This document shows positions 48,450-60,444 of a stretch of DNA of 64,000 nt, in pieces (positions within the stretch are counted from its first letter, which is position 1; every line of letters begins with the position of its first letter). A program made the translations under genes and the position numbers. The notes under the pieces were generated by a model. It was not told the DNA's origin, did not search any database, and saw only the letters and a list, made by a program, of their open reading frames with translations. Source of the stretch: Colletes latitarsis (taxonomy: Eukaryota > Arthropoda > Insecta > Hymenoptera > Colletidae); NCBI RefSeq assembly GCF_051014445.1, contig NC_135137.1, positions 30,691,501 through 30,755,500 of the forward strand. Reading direction: 5' to 3'.

Positions 48450-51400
48450 TTTGTTTCACCACTCGCATAAAATATTTGCAGAAATTCCTTTGACACGGTG
48501 ATCTCGAATTATATTTAAAATTATATCTATCACACTTGATTTTATTAACTGTACGTACTACGCACAGAAATATTACGTGTTAAATGCCCTCCATCAATTT
48601 TCTTTCGTTGGCGTAGAACGTACTTTCTTCAATAGGTAATTTTCGATATTCTCGCAAAATCTGATAGTTTTAGAGATCTTGCCTTTTCTTCAAAGAACCT
48701 TTATCTACCGATTCAGCCCGACCTTGGCTACCGAGATGTTCAGCTACATTTACCACAAATTATACGGACGGTGTCTTTTTATAAATGACTTCCTTCCATT
48801 CTTTGGGGCACTCGAGGCGTTGAGAATAGTAAGGATGAGCTCAGTAAAGCAAAAACATTTTTCATAAGCTCGAACTCTACAAAAATGCAAATAGACAAAA
48901 AATTACAAGAACTTTTTGTCAAAAATTTTCTCTAATGTCTTCATTGAGTTCATCAAAAACCTCTGTGGTCTTTGAGTATCGATGAATTTTTATAGTAGTT
49001 TGTCATTACCTTTTTTAAGCTTTTCGACGAGTTGAATGATTCTTCGTTAAAAGGAAGTGATAGAAAGTAGCCGAAGAAAATTGGACAATGAAAAGTCATG
49101 GTCTGTTCGTTGTCGGGAGCACATTTTCTTAGACGTTGTTATACGTTCCTATTCAATTACGAGTTTGCGACGCAACAATAATTATCATCGACCGAAACAA
49201 CCGTTGAAGCCTGTGATCGTGCAATTACAACGTCTCGGGCTCTCCAATTGCGTTTCACATCCGAGAAGGTTCAACGTTGATTTCGTGGATGCACATTTCG
49301 GGCGACAGAACGAAGCACGCGTTGGTGCGGTTTTCCCGCCAAGTTCATTCAGCATCTTCGCGTTGGAAGTAAGCCAAATGCTGAATACACCAGCGCCTTC
49401 CTCGCTGTTCCTCACGTAACTATTATCCCGGAATGGCAAGTTGATGTTGCCGTTGTTGCTAACACCGCCCCCGCGTCGCTAGATTATAGAACAAGCAACA
49501 CGGGCGCTAATAAGGTCGGGTCACGACCCTATTCTGCAATATTTCGCGACCAATTGCGCGCGACGTTGCCGGGAATAAGTGTGACAGCCAAATCCGGCCG
49601 GAGTTATTGGTCGCATTATTCCCTGTGAATTTCTCCTTCGCGGACGCTCGACTCCTGGACAAGGACGACACCGAGCATTTGTGAAAAAATTTTACCGGGC
49701 TGCTGTCGCGAGATAATACGGGCGAAAAGTAAAACGAACGTTTGAAACGTTCGTCGCTACCAGTTATCAACTGAAATTAAATTTCAGCATCTCCAAACGT
49801 TTCAATTTTTTAGTTTAAAGGTACATTGCTCTTTGACTGGGTTGGTTTCACCAATGCAATATTACACCGTGGATCTTGCAGTTTTAATTTTTTTATTGGA
49901 ATAGAGACGAGAGAATTTATTTAACGTAATTAGTAGACTGTAATTTCTTTCCGTTCTGTTTTGGAACATGTGAAAATCAATGTATGTTTCTCCATAGAAA
50001 TTTTAAGTTGAAATTGTCTATATGAACATGAAAGAAAACTAATTGAAAAGGAACCTATTTTGGTATATGAAAAATTATTACAGATATCGAGTAATATGTA
50101 ACTTGCGAGGGTTTCAATAATTAAAATCGTTAGATATAACGCTTATAGCATTAAACTTAATTAATGTCGAATGTAATCGTAACAAGCCATTTATTATACG
50201 TATTAAACGATTTCAACTAACCATTCGTGGGTATCTTCATAGCCATTAATATAGGATAATCTATATTAAAGAGAATAAATACAGAATGTGACGAAAAACG
50301 ATTGGTTAAAAATGTTCAATGCGAATAACAAATGGCTCGTTACTACTATATTCGATATTATTGTAATTAAATTATTACTGTATCTAGATCTACTGTATAT
50401 TTCATTTTACTATGACAAGAAAAGTATCCTAGTTTTTAAGCGTTGAATCGTTGCTGAAACAAGATTTCACGTTTTTTAAAGTCTAACCTTGCGTTTCCCT
50501 AAATTTTCCAAGAAAATAACCAACGGATATCTTTTGTAAAATTCTGTCAATTTAATTTGGAACTGCTGAAACACAATGTGTAAACTAATTGCGCAGTGTA
50601 AAGGGTAAATTGCGGTACACAGTGTTGCAGGCTTTAACATACTGCGGTCCGACGGAAAGCCGCTCAGCACATCGGCGTACGTGTGCTAGTATTTGATCGA
50701 ACACGCGTTTCTGCCAAGAGATATGTGAATTTATATATTATTCATTTATACATACATTATTTTCATTTTAAAAAATTGGTTTTTCTATTCAAAATTCAAC
50801 ATACAATAAATTTTATTTTGATCTCGAGTGGGTACCATTGGTTTGTCACCCCCACTTTAGTAGAAGCTTGGGGATTAATTGCAGTAAAAGATAAAATATG
50901 GTACAAAATGTTCATGAGGCAACGTGCTATCATCGGGATGAGAGTATGGATAGATGACACTCAAATTAATCAAATTCGGTTTTAATTTGCAACGCAGTTA
51001 TTATCTGAACACTGGCGTTTCGATCCGTACAAGAGTCGTTCATTAAATGAAAAAACGGCAAGTTTAAACACGAAATAAAATTCATCGTTGTCATCGATTT
51101 ATAATCTCTGTGATCGAGTCCATTCAGAAATAAAATTTTAGTTTATTTTCTCAGGAATTTGTACAATTTCACGAATTTAAATACATGTTTACTCTTGTCT
51201 TTGCCTACACTACAAATATGTTTCGTAACATCCATAAAAATTAATTCAACATTATACAACATTATAAAATAAGCACATGAAAATTTGTAGTTCATTCCTC
51301 TTACAGATAAAATTAATTGAAATATATTTAATATTTCAATTATAATATTTTCCTTCCATATACGTTAAAGAGTAAAAGGTGTATATTGTAATTGACCAAA

Positions 51401-51640
51401 TATCAATAATAACATCAACAACGATTTTATTGCGTGCTTTTGAGAATGTAGCAAAGTGGAACGCGACAAGGAATTACGCGATTCTGATTTCCACGGAACC
51501 TGTATCCCTGAATCCTCGCCGCGTGCCGCGGGAACAAACGGGGATCGACGTGCGGGTGTGCGTAGCGTTCATAGTATTGGCAGCGAGCCAAGTCACGTTG
51601 CGGCTCAATGAAATCTTTCTAGGTTAGGTTAGCCCCTTCC
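48450..51640. other. Mostly AT-rich spacer
   Basis: A mixed patch at about 49100-49750 and AT-rich sequence elsewhere. A plus-strand frame at 50683-50985 has no recognisable domain. Nothing else is supportable. Confidence 0.5.
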
Positions 51641-53538
51641 TTCCGCGTTAAGCGTAGGATACGTTTACACCGACTTGCTGGACGCGAGAAAGAGAGGGAG
51701 AAAGAGAGAGCGAGGAAGCTGGCCCTTGGCCAGGGAGAGAGCTCGCCGAAGTGGTTGGCTTTGGGATCCGACGGAAGTAGTAGTGGCCAATATTGGTCAG
51801 ACCGGAGGCTTCTTAAACATAAGCTCGCGCTACTTCGAGCACCTAGCCCAGGCGTTGCTGTTCGCTGGCAGCTGCCAATACGATATCAAATCGAGAAAAC
51901 GGTCCCGCGTTCCTCTCGATCGCGACCACCCTAAATTCGAAACTCCGGACCCTGAAACGTTACAATAACGCGAAACGGATTTTTCAAGATTTTAGCCGCC
52001 CCGTTGCGCGGAAAACGGTTACGTATGTATCGCGGCTCGGCCCGGCAACGCCTCCGGATCCGCGCGAAGAAACACTTCATTCAATATCACGTCGTGGCAG
52101 GAATTCAGCTCGCGGACGCGTAACAAGTAGTCATGCACCGTTTCAGGCATCGGTACAGCGCGACTTGCGAGCGGAATCCCCTTTCGCCCCTGGCCCCCCT
52201 CGTCGCTCGCCGCTCGACCGTTTCTCCCTCCCGTCGGGTCTCCATCCCGCCGTCAAGCGAGCGTGGCGTGGCGAGGAGGAGCAGTCAGGCAGTCAGGCAC
52301 TCCGCTGGCATTAAGTATTCCCGTTGGGTCGGCGTGGCGAGGAGGAGCACGGAACGGCGCGGCGGCGTGGCGTGCGTCGCGTCGCGTCGGTCGATGCTGG
52401 GGTGCTCGCGAGGGAAGGAAGGAAACGAGCGAGAAGGAGAACCGCGGCGGGTCTCCCTCTCCCCGACGTTCCACGTCGGTCCCTCTCCGTTAACGCGCCC
52501 CTCTTGGTCGCTCTCGCGAGCTTTCTCCGGCTAGAATCGCGAGGCGCTATCCCCCTCGAGCGACGGCAGCGCCCCGGGGGCGCCTGCGCGCCACGGAGGG
52601 GTAGCGGTTGCCCGATAGCGGCGAAACGTTAGGACGAGGGGTAAGGGGCCCCTCCCTGGTCTATCCCTCGCTCCTTCGGCGCGCACCCCACCACCGCGAG
52701 CCGCGCGGCTCCACTACCTTCCCTCGCTACGGCTCCACTGCCCGGGCCTCCACGGTCGCCCCATTCCGTTCTCGGCATCACAGCATACAGCATTGAACTC
52801 GACGCACGACGACAAGGAGCGCGACAACGACCACCTGCCTCTCTGTGCTCTACGGATTATCCGTCTGTCTCTCTCCCTCTCGTTTCGACCGACCGTTCGA
52901 TCGTCGCGCTCTACCGCGAGAAGAGGACAGAACGAGGACAGTACCAGGATAGCGGCTGTTCCAGCGACCACCGAGTCACGCTTGTCCGTCAAGGCACACA
53001 CGTCAGAGCGCCCGCGACGTCACCGGATCACGCCGCGCTGCACGTCCACGAGAACCACGAATACGGTACCGCGGTGTGTCGCTCGACGATTGTTTCTCGA
53101 TTGTGTTACGGCTACAGAGATTGCTCCAGTTTCAGTGTCCACGATTACGCGACCAGTGTGTACCGCGCGCGAATGTAACCCGTTCGTCGACACGAGCAGC
53201 AATCTCGGTCTCAACGACCGACCGTGCATCCGACGATACGATCATCGTGCGTCGTTGTTGTCGTCGTCGACAGTCGGTCGCTACGTCTACGTCCCTTGGA
53301 AGCGAAGTGGTTAGCCAGGAAATTATTAGCGCGTGTGCTGCGAAAGATCGTGAGCCCGCGACGCGAGATACCGTCGGTCCTCCCTAATCGTACGCCTTCT
53401 CCGCTGACGGAGATCACCCATAGCACGGCACTCGGTACTCGCGGCAGTACTGAGTGACCTGCAGCACCCGGCAGTCATCGAAAAGTGTACACGACGGCGG
53501 TCACCACGTACATCACGCCGTTCATCACCCCCGAGAAG
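51641..53538 (+). promoter_or_regulatory. Large CpG-rich island, possible promoter and 5' untranslated exon
   Basis: This is the most CpG-dense stretch of the window, continuing less densely to about 54800. Frames overlap on both strands and are Arg/Ser/Pro-rich. The longest (52793-53314) starts with TTG, has no domain, and is probably an artefact of composition. Local repeats include two GCGTGGCGAGGAGGAGCA motifs (near 52264 and 52332). At 53538/53539 a donor-like AAG|GTACAG on the plus strand could end a non-coding first exon. In Hymenoptera such islands often mark promoters and 5' exons, but no start site can be fixed from sequence alone. Confidence 0.35.
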
Positions 53539-55011
53539 GTACAGTGGTTACATTCAGATCTTTGATAACTAAATAACCGATCGTCCTGGAAGTGCGTCTC
53601 GGTGAACGTGTGGGTGTATCGACGTTCCTACGCTCGCATTTCCAACGTACCGCGTACCCACGTATACGTGCGCGTGTGGGTATACGCGGAAGCATGTGTG
53701 TGGGTGGAGCTTGATCCTGGACGTCATCCGTCGGACGGGGACCGACTAACCCGGCTCGTTGGATCGTTCGTCTCGCTTTTCCATAGTTCTCTGTCGTTTC
53801 CTTATCTCTCGCGTCGTTTATTTCTCCCGGACAATGTGCAGTGACCGAAAAGTTTCGCACGGATGACGTTCGGGCGAAGCTTCTGCTTCCCCCGAGTTCT
53901 TGCGGAACTTCCGAAATACTTAGCCCCGCTAACCGTCGTCTCCGACGGGACGGATCTCTGTCGCGCGACGTTGTTCGATTCCATCCTCCCTTTTCCCTCC
54001 CCCGTTCTCGATATCTTTTCTTTTCACGCTGGTCCCTGGTAGCGAGTTTCCCCCGTTGACGTTGACTGACGGTCCGACGAAGAAAGATTCTTCTCGGGGC
54101 AGTTTCTTGCGTCGAAACGGCGGGATAAAACCTCCGTCGGTGTTCCTTTCATCGGGACCCCGGGCTCTTTGAGAATCGCAGCCGTGCTGGTACGTCAAAT
54201 CGGATGAAGGAATTATTAATGGAATTAATAAGTTGAGTGGTCCAGCGGACGATGGAGGGTAGAGTACTATTTCCTTTTCACCGGGAGAGCGCACTCTAGT
54301 TCCTTATTACGTTCCCCGCCCCACCAAGCAAACTTATTATCTTAAGTCCTTCGGCTCTCCAAGCGAAACGATAACGAGATCGTTACTTTCGAAGTTCCCG
54401 CCTCGCGGCCGCAGCCGCCGTTCGATAATTATTATTTTCCCCTTTCAACGGGTCAGTCGAGCGGAACCGAGTGTAGTTTTAAGACTTCTCCCGACGCGGA
54501 GTTATTCGAACGATCTCTCGCGCGAATGCTCCCCGACCACGATGGCTGCGCTATTTTTCTGGGACGTCTGTCCCGACGCTCGGTATCGCGATTTTAAATA
54601 CGTTAACCTACTTTCTTTGTCGTTTGTTTCTTCTCCGCGTTTTTCCTCTGATCTCGAACCGACAGGCTTCCATCCCTCTGTCGGACGACACCGAGAACCC
54701 GTTTCTCGAGTCGATTCCAATTTATTTCCCCGACGAAGATCGTTCCTCGATTAAGGTACGCAATCCCGTCGACGAGATTTTTAATTAATCCTCCTGACGG
54801 TGCATTCGCCGACGGATGACGCGAATCGCAACGGTGCATATATTAACCCTTTGTGGACGGTGTCTGCGTACACATTTACATTCTTCGACGTACGTCGGGA
54901 AATTTACTGTAAATCTGTCGTCGCGAATCAACGAATTGATTTCTTTAAACGGATGGAAAGTCGGGAAGAATCGTAATCAAAACGTGCTACTTTTGTGAAT
55001 TTAACTTTTAT
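53539..55011. other. CpG-rich tail then spacer
   Basis: Continues the island composition to about 54800, with GT-rich simple sequence near 53605-53710. No frame with a domain. If the donor at 53539 is used, this would be the start of an intron. Confidence 0.45.
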
Positions 55012-55402
55012 TTATGCTGAAACTAAATGCTGGTATTTCGTAACGAGTGGGTCGAATGAAACGATAAAAGTATTGTTTTGTAGTAGAAATCGTAAGAACG
55101 ATAATTTTTTATAAAATAGGTTTTCGGGATTAACTGAATTCGCATAGTAGTCGAGATGTTTATGGAAATGATCGAATACGCGTTCTAAGAATAATGGAGG
55201 AATGCACCGACCGCACTTTCGAACAGCTGCTTTCAATTCGTCTTTAGTTTGGAACTCTTAGACATAACAGTTGTCCTTAATATAATCATTCGTCTATAAA
55301 GTATTTAGGTTAACGCGTTGCAAAATTCCACTAGCTCTTGGGGCTAACAGCTGACGAGTTGTAATTTTATGACTGCTCGAGGATCTTCTTTAAACTGTTC
55401 AA
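55012..55402 (-). pseudogene. Internally deleted DDE transposase relic
   Basis: Read on the minus strand, pieces in several frames resemble parts of one transposase. From about 55400, QFKEDPR and then TTRQLLAPRASGILQRVN resemble the helix-turn-helix DNA-binding region. It is followed almost directly by NDYIKDNCYV, then KDELKAAVRKC, then IPPLFLERVFDHFHKHLDY, which resemble the extreme C-terminus. The catalytic core between them is missing, and at least two stops and one frame change interrupt it. The layout is that of insect Tc1/mariner-superfamily transposases with a '..W.Y.KD.VY..' tail. The exact family is uncertain. Confidence 0.55.
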
Positions 55403-55979
55403 ACGTGAGATTCCAAATGTTCTGATTCCAAATGCGCTTTGGTGTTATCTACATATTCTTCGATCGTTACGACACACAATTGTTTGAGTAATTCTCATCT
55501 CGAGTCATTCGGTATATCATATATGACGAAGTTGTCAGTAATTCTAGCAAAAAGGTATCGACCAAAACGTTCTGTTGATGCAAGATTTTAAAACATTCTT
55601 AGAAACATGCCTTTTCAATATGTTTTTACCGAAAACTATTTTCTCTTCCGTGAAATCATTTCACAAGATGGACTTCCTGTTCTATAACAAGGTTACTCAT
55701 TTTACTTTCTGTAAACTGGCTTTTACTTCGAAAAACCACCCACATCTTTTGTATTTAACTTCATATTGTAACCAATAATTAAAATCAATAATGATATTAC
55801 CACATAAGTAAATTGTATGAAATTAAGTGGGCACTTTGAGAACATGGTGTTGAGATCTGAAGAATATAAACAAACTGGTAGGTTATCGTTATAAATAGGA
55901 ATTTTAAATAAATTTGACCAAACCTACTAATAAATACTATTCACCTTCAGCTTGTATAACTGCAGGATTATTTCGAAAG
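55403..55979. other. AT-rich spacer between transposase relics
   Basis: Contains possible further decayed N-terminal transposase sequence (55403-55560), too broken to call. The rest has no recognisable feature. Confidence 0.4.
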
Positions 55980-56650
55980 TAAAATGACAACGCCAAAAGC
56001 TGAAGAAATTTCCAGGACAAGTGAATCGCCTATCTCAATCTGCCATATACAGTTAAATTATCGTACGAAGTGTAAAATAGTGCGGTTGAACAAGTTTATA
56101 ACAATTTTTACTGTACAGGAGTGCTGAAAATTTGAGTGGTCGTCTGTGAAAACGATATACCTCCGAGAAGACAATTTATAAAATATTATTGACTAAAACA
56201 AATAAGAAGAAACGTTTAAATTTTGATTAAAATAAAAATTGTACCAATGTCAATTTTAAAGAATTATGGTATGAAACGTTGAGAAGAAATTTGAGTCGCA
56301 ACAAGTGTGGATAAAAGTTGAAGTTTGACGGAGGACTTTTAATGGTGTGGGGATGATTCTTATTGAAAGGGGTTGAAGTTTTACTGCCCATAAAAAAAAC
56401 TAATGAATGCTGAGAAGTTTTTTATATGGATACAATAAATGAAAATGTAGAAGCAGCAATACTGAAGATGGATCGTAATAAAAAATTTATCTCGCGGCAA
56501 GACAGTGGTTCAAAACGCATAGCTAAACCAAAGTGAAAAGTTTTTTGAAGATTTTAATATGATACTCGAATGGCCACCACAAAATACGGATTTGAATACA
56601 GTCGAACGTTTATGAAACGTATTATTTTCGTTAGGTCTTATTGGATATAA
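55980..56650 (+). pseudogene. Tc1-like transposase pseudogene
   Basis: Plus-strand pieces lie in the order of a Tc1 transposase. AENLSGRL (about 56125) is followed by TSEKTIYKIL in the place of the usual 'RPRSGRPRKT..ED' linker. GGLLMVWG follows at about 56325, where 'GGSVMVWG' normally stands. QDSGSKRIAK at about 56500 replaces 'QDNDPKHTSK', and LEWPPQNTDLNTVERL at about 56566-56613 replaces 'LEWPPQSPDLNPIE.LW'. The final catalytic Glu is kept, but stops and shifts occur throughout, including directly after GGLLMVWG. This is a dead copy; I could not identify its terminal inverted repeats. Confidence 0.82.
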
Positions 56651-58024
56651 TACAACGTAAACTAATAATCACACTGGAAAACTAATAAATATTACACAGT
56701 GACGATTGGATGCTGACATTCTAGCGAAAAGTGATAATATTATTTATTATAATAATACGGTCTTCATAACATATCTATCATCTTCAAAAAGCAATAAAAA
56801 CAAAAATTTTCTTCTGGTTAGAAAAGTGCACTTTCAGGAATATCATTCAATGCTTGGAAGTATAATTCATAGTATACTGCGGATTGCGTAACATGAGAAA
56901 CAAGACCTTGCTTCGACGAACACGCTTTGAAGCTGCGGAAGGTTGAAAGAGAACGGCTTGTTTAAATAAAAAAAAGGTGAATCGTTTGGTTTAAAATATC
57001 GTGATCATTGTGTAATGAACATTTTTTGGGAAATATTAAAATATATCTATGTTGAACGTACTTGAATCGAGAGAAGTGATATTTTCAAGAAAATTAACTG
57101 TCAACTATTTTTTAAAAAATATCCTTGAGGTGCTAGCTTGTGTTTGAAAGTGTGTAGCAATTTTTTTTAGTATCAGAAGGCAAGTAGTGGTGGATTATTA
57201 TTTGTGGTGTACTTATAAATCAGAGTTGCTTAAATAAATTACAATAAACAGTTACTCCATCCATAAGTTGTATAGCTGACTTCTTTCAGTTCGAAGTCAA
57301 TAAAATTCTAACTACTCAGATACTCCTTTCTTCACTTACTTTCTATAGTCATCGTGGCTATATTACAGGGCCACAGGGAGGTGTAACCTTCGCATTACCC
57401 CCCAGTGTGCTTCCATATAGACGACTATATCTATCCGATTCCTCTAAACTTTCGATCAAACTTAATTTCTACGTATGTACAAACCTCCTACAAGTATTTT
57501 GTGAAACGAAAGCAGTGCTACCATGTACAATCGAACTCTGATCGATTAGACTCGAAACATTTATAAATAACTTACCAGGAACGTTACGTACGACGTGTTG
57601 CCTGACGATTGATACAAATAACAATTCCACACAATTCCAGTCCTGCTTATAAGTGGTACGATCCTTAAAATTATCGAAATACTTATGAATATATTATCGA
57701 ATCCTGCAATTATTTATTTTTGGGTTCCAAACCCAACATATATAGATTGTATTTTCAGTATTTTCAGGCATAACGAATAAATAATAATTTCTTACGAGTA
57801 CCAATTCGATTCCACAGAATGCTATTTAGAGTTTCAGTATTGACTCAGATTGGCGAGAAAGTATAAAATTTGGTTCTATCGCTAGTTAAAACGATTGTCA
57901 ACGAGCTCGTGGATTTCTCGATAGGTGTTGTTACGTGATCGAGATTTGGGTCGCGACCGTTTTTTCCATTCCGCTTTATTCCATCGAGCGAAACGCGCAG
58001 TCAGGAGTATCGATTTCGATGACT
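56651..58024. other. AT-rich spacer
   Basis: No frame with a domain and no repeat copy. The minus strand has a donor-like TTCCTG|GTAAGT near 57573, without a supportable exon. Confidence 0.5.
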
Positions 58025-58582
58025 GGATAGATCAGCGTTTTCCAAATTGGGGTCGTAGCACCTAGGGGAGGCTCACAATCTCAGGGGAAGGGCATTGAAG
58101 AAAATTTTTAATATAGAGATACGTTAATAACTCAAACATCTCTCTTTATTAACCTCCTCCATACTCTGCGCGAGCATACTTTCGAAATTATTATGACATA
58201 AAACCGTACGAGCGATTGAAAAATATTTTAAAAGAATTCTGTACATGGTCGAATTGCTCGACAAAAAATTTAATGCATCGACGCGTTCACCATCCGTATA
58301 TAGAATCGCGAATAAGACTCGAACGACCAGAGGGATGAAATTTTAATTTCATCAGGCAGGAATATTACTAGCAAAATATTACCAAAATTATTACGAAGAG
58401 ATTTCAGTGAAAAATCAGAAATAATTGTCCCGACTCGCAACTAGGTCAGTGGACAGTCAGCGCAGGATTATATTTTGGTTTTATAATTTTCAACCTGCCT
58501 CTCGTTTCGGGCGCATAAATTTCCTTCCACTTTAACGGGAGGGGGATGTTTCCCAGAAAGTTAGGAAACCACTGGCATAGAT
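58025..58582. mobile_element. Non-autonomous hAT element with 8-bp target duplication
   Basis: The element body is 58033-58574 (542 bp). The left end is CAGCGTTTTCCAAATTGGGG. The right end, read inward on the minus strand, is CAGTGGTTTCCTAACTTTCT. Both fit the hAT terminal pattern CAGNGNTTTCC. The flanking octamers GGATAGAT (58025-58032) and GCATAGAT (58575-58582) differ at one base and are the expected 8-bp hAT target-site duplication. No transposase frame is present. It sits about 40 bp upstream of a TATA box at 58613. Confidence 0.85.
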
Positions 58583-58612
58583 GATCTTCTGCCCGAACTC
58601 TCCCCGTGTCTC

Positions 58613-58710
58613 TATAAAAGAGCGACGACGGGGATGAACGTTTTCATCAAATACCAGTCTTAACGCGACGAACTTCGTTTCAATTCGCAACGCTCGCGTC
58701 TCGAGCGCAG
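58613..58710 (+). promoter_or_regulatory. Candidate TATA promoter with short first exon
   Basis: TATAAAAG at 58613-58620 is followed 33 bp later by an initiator-like TTTCATCAAA (A at about 58646). From there a roughly 65-base stretch without an ATG ends in CGCAG at 58710, immediately followed by the strong donor GTACGT. TATA box, initiator spacing and donor together are what a short 5' untranslated first exon of an insect gene looks like. No coding exon follows that I can recognise, so the gene is unknown. The hAT element ends 38 bp upstream of the TATA box. Chance co-occurrence cannot be excluded. Confidence 0.35.
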
Positions 58711-60189
58711 GTACGTATCGTTTCGAGACGGAGACGTCGACATATTTCTCCGTATATCACGGTAAGAGGCAGAGTAGCTCGTACGTCATGCGAAGGCAAA
58801 AACAGAGACGTCTGGCTACCGCGTGTGAAAGCCAGAATTTACGAGTGCCCGCGCGAAAATCTTCTCTCGAGGCTCGGGGGTGATAACACTCACCCCTGGA
58901 CTTGTTTTGCTTCGCGTTTTTATTACCGACGCGAGTGGAAAGCGGAAACACGTCGTACCTGCTAATGCATCTTGTTGAATGGAACGTCATTTGCGACGCC
59001 AGGTTAGAAAAATCCGGATGAGGAACTCCGAACAACCCCTATTGGAGCCGATAAGGGTGAAGTTACGTGTGAAAATCGTTGGTGTTTACATACTTCGTGA
59101 AGTGTTCAAGAGTTTACATAATCAAGTGATAACTTTTACTTCTATAAAATTCTATTAAAAAATCTCAGTAATATATAACTGCAGTTAAAAAGAGGGGTAG
59201 TTTTGAAAATTTTCTTCTGGGCAAATAAATCAGTTTTTCGTAAAATCTCTAGTTCAGTCTTGTGCATATTCATAGAACGTTTCAATTAAACGTTATGTTC
59301 ATGTTTTTAATATTATTCATACACGATTTACGCATAACATACACCCACGTATTGAAACATCTACCCTCGTTCGTTGACAAGCAAACAAGAGTGATTAATT
59401 AAAGTGAAAACCTAAACGAAGCTTAGTAAAATAAGACTATCACAAAATGTTCAGCGAGCCAGAAAGATCTTCACCTGTCAAATTATGACGCGCGTGCCAT
59501 TAATTTGTTGTTTCCGCTCCGAACGGTGCCGCGCAGCTCCCATTTAAGAATCACTGAATTAAACTGTTGCATTTTTACAAACGTGACACGGTTTCTGGTA
59601 GCGATACGGGTAAATATCTTTCGTTTTTACTCACTGTCCGTTCGTACGCGCATTCCCCGCCGAAATAACGCACGACGAAGGGCCAGGAAGCTGGGTGCAC
59701 ATAGAACGTATGAACGCAATAAATATTTTTCATCCTCGCGCGTGAAAAGTTTCCTCAAAGGCGGTTGCCCAGCAGGAGTGGGCTCTTGATTAAACGTTGC
59801 GCCAGCGAAATGTATTGTTACTCGGCGAACGACGCCTCTAAACTGCGATCCTCGGAACTTAGTCGCTCGAGAGCAGCGGATTTTTCTCGAAACGATACAC
59901 CCTTGGGAGACGGTGATTGCTCCTCCGCGTCTTTTTACCTCCCAGTATTCTCAGAAGTCTCTTCCTCTGGGTATAAAACGATACCCAAGTTCCCAGCGTC
60001 GACCATTACTTGCGTAGTTTTAAATATTATACGTTCGAGTCTTCAACCCCTAACACGAAAATTAGTGAAACGTTTGAATACCTTCCTTGTACGATCTTTA
60101 TTTTACAAGGTTGTTTGCACGAAATGATACGGCTTAATATTAATTATAGATTGTGTTAAATTATCTGGATATACCAACGAAGGGTTAAA
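58711..60189. other. Spacer
   Basis: Mixed composition to 59050, AT-rich to 59480, mixed again after. Plus-strand frames at 59505-59789 and 59765-60127 have no recognisable domain. No repeats or RNA genes seen. Confidence 0.45.
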
Positions 60190-60444
60190 ATGTTCAGACA
60201 TTGCGCAAAACAATTTGAACACTATCGATTCGAGCTATCTGCTTGGAGTCTGTTAAACATGTTGGGGTGGTGCTCTGTGATGATTTGGACGGCCATAACT
60301 TGGTATTCAGCTAACCTCATCATTAACTTGAATGGTCCCATTACTGCATGCGGGTACTTGGACATTCTAGATAATCAATATACAATGGTTTGCATATTGT
60401 TCGCGAACAGTGATATCATTTTTCAAGGTAATGGTGCATATTGA
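60190..60444 (+). pseudogene. Tc1-like transposase relic (catalytic-domain fragment)
   Basis: The plus-strand frame contains SVMIWTAITWYSANLIINLN, then GPITACGYLDILDNQ, then ILFANSDIIFQGNGAY. It corresponds to the middle of a Tc1-type transposase, where family members read 'GGGSVMIWAAISWYS.GPII.LNGRITA..Y.DIL' and then 'FQDDN.P.HTA'. The catalytic Asp in the usual 'FQDDN' is replaced by Gly, and the frame ends right after it. Upstream, a one-base shift is needed to read the expected Lys-His-Gly-Gly run. Both N- and C-terminal parts are absent, so the fragment is inactive. Confidence 0.85.

Noticed and set aside
52793..53314. 173-codon plus-strand frame in the CpG-rich island
   Set aside because: It starts with TTG, is dominated by Arg, Ser and Thr, has no domain, and overlaps several similar frames on both strands; composition explains it.
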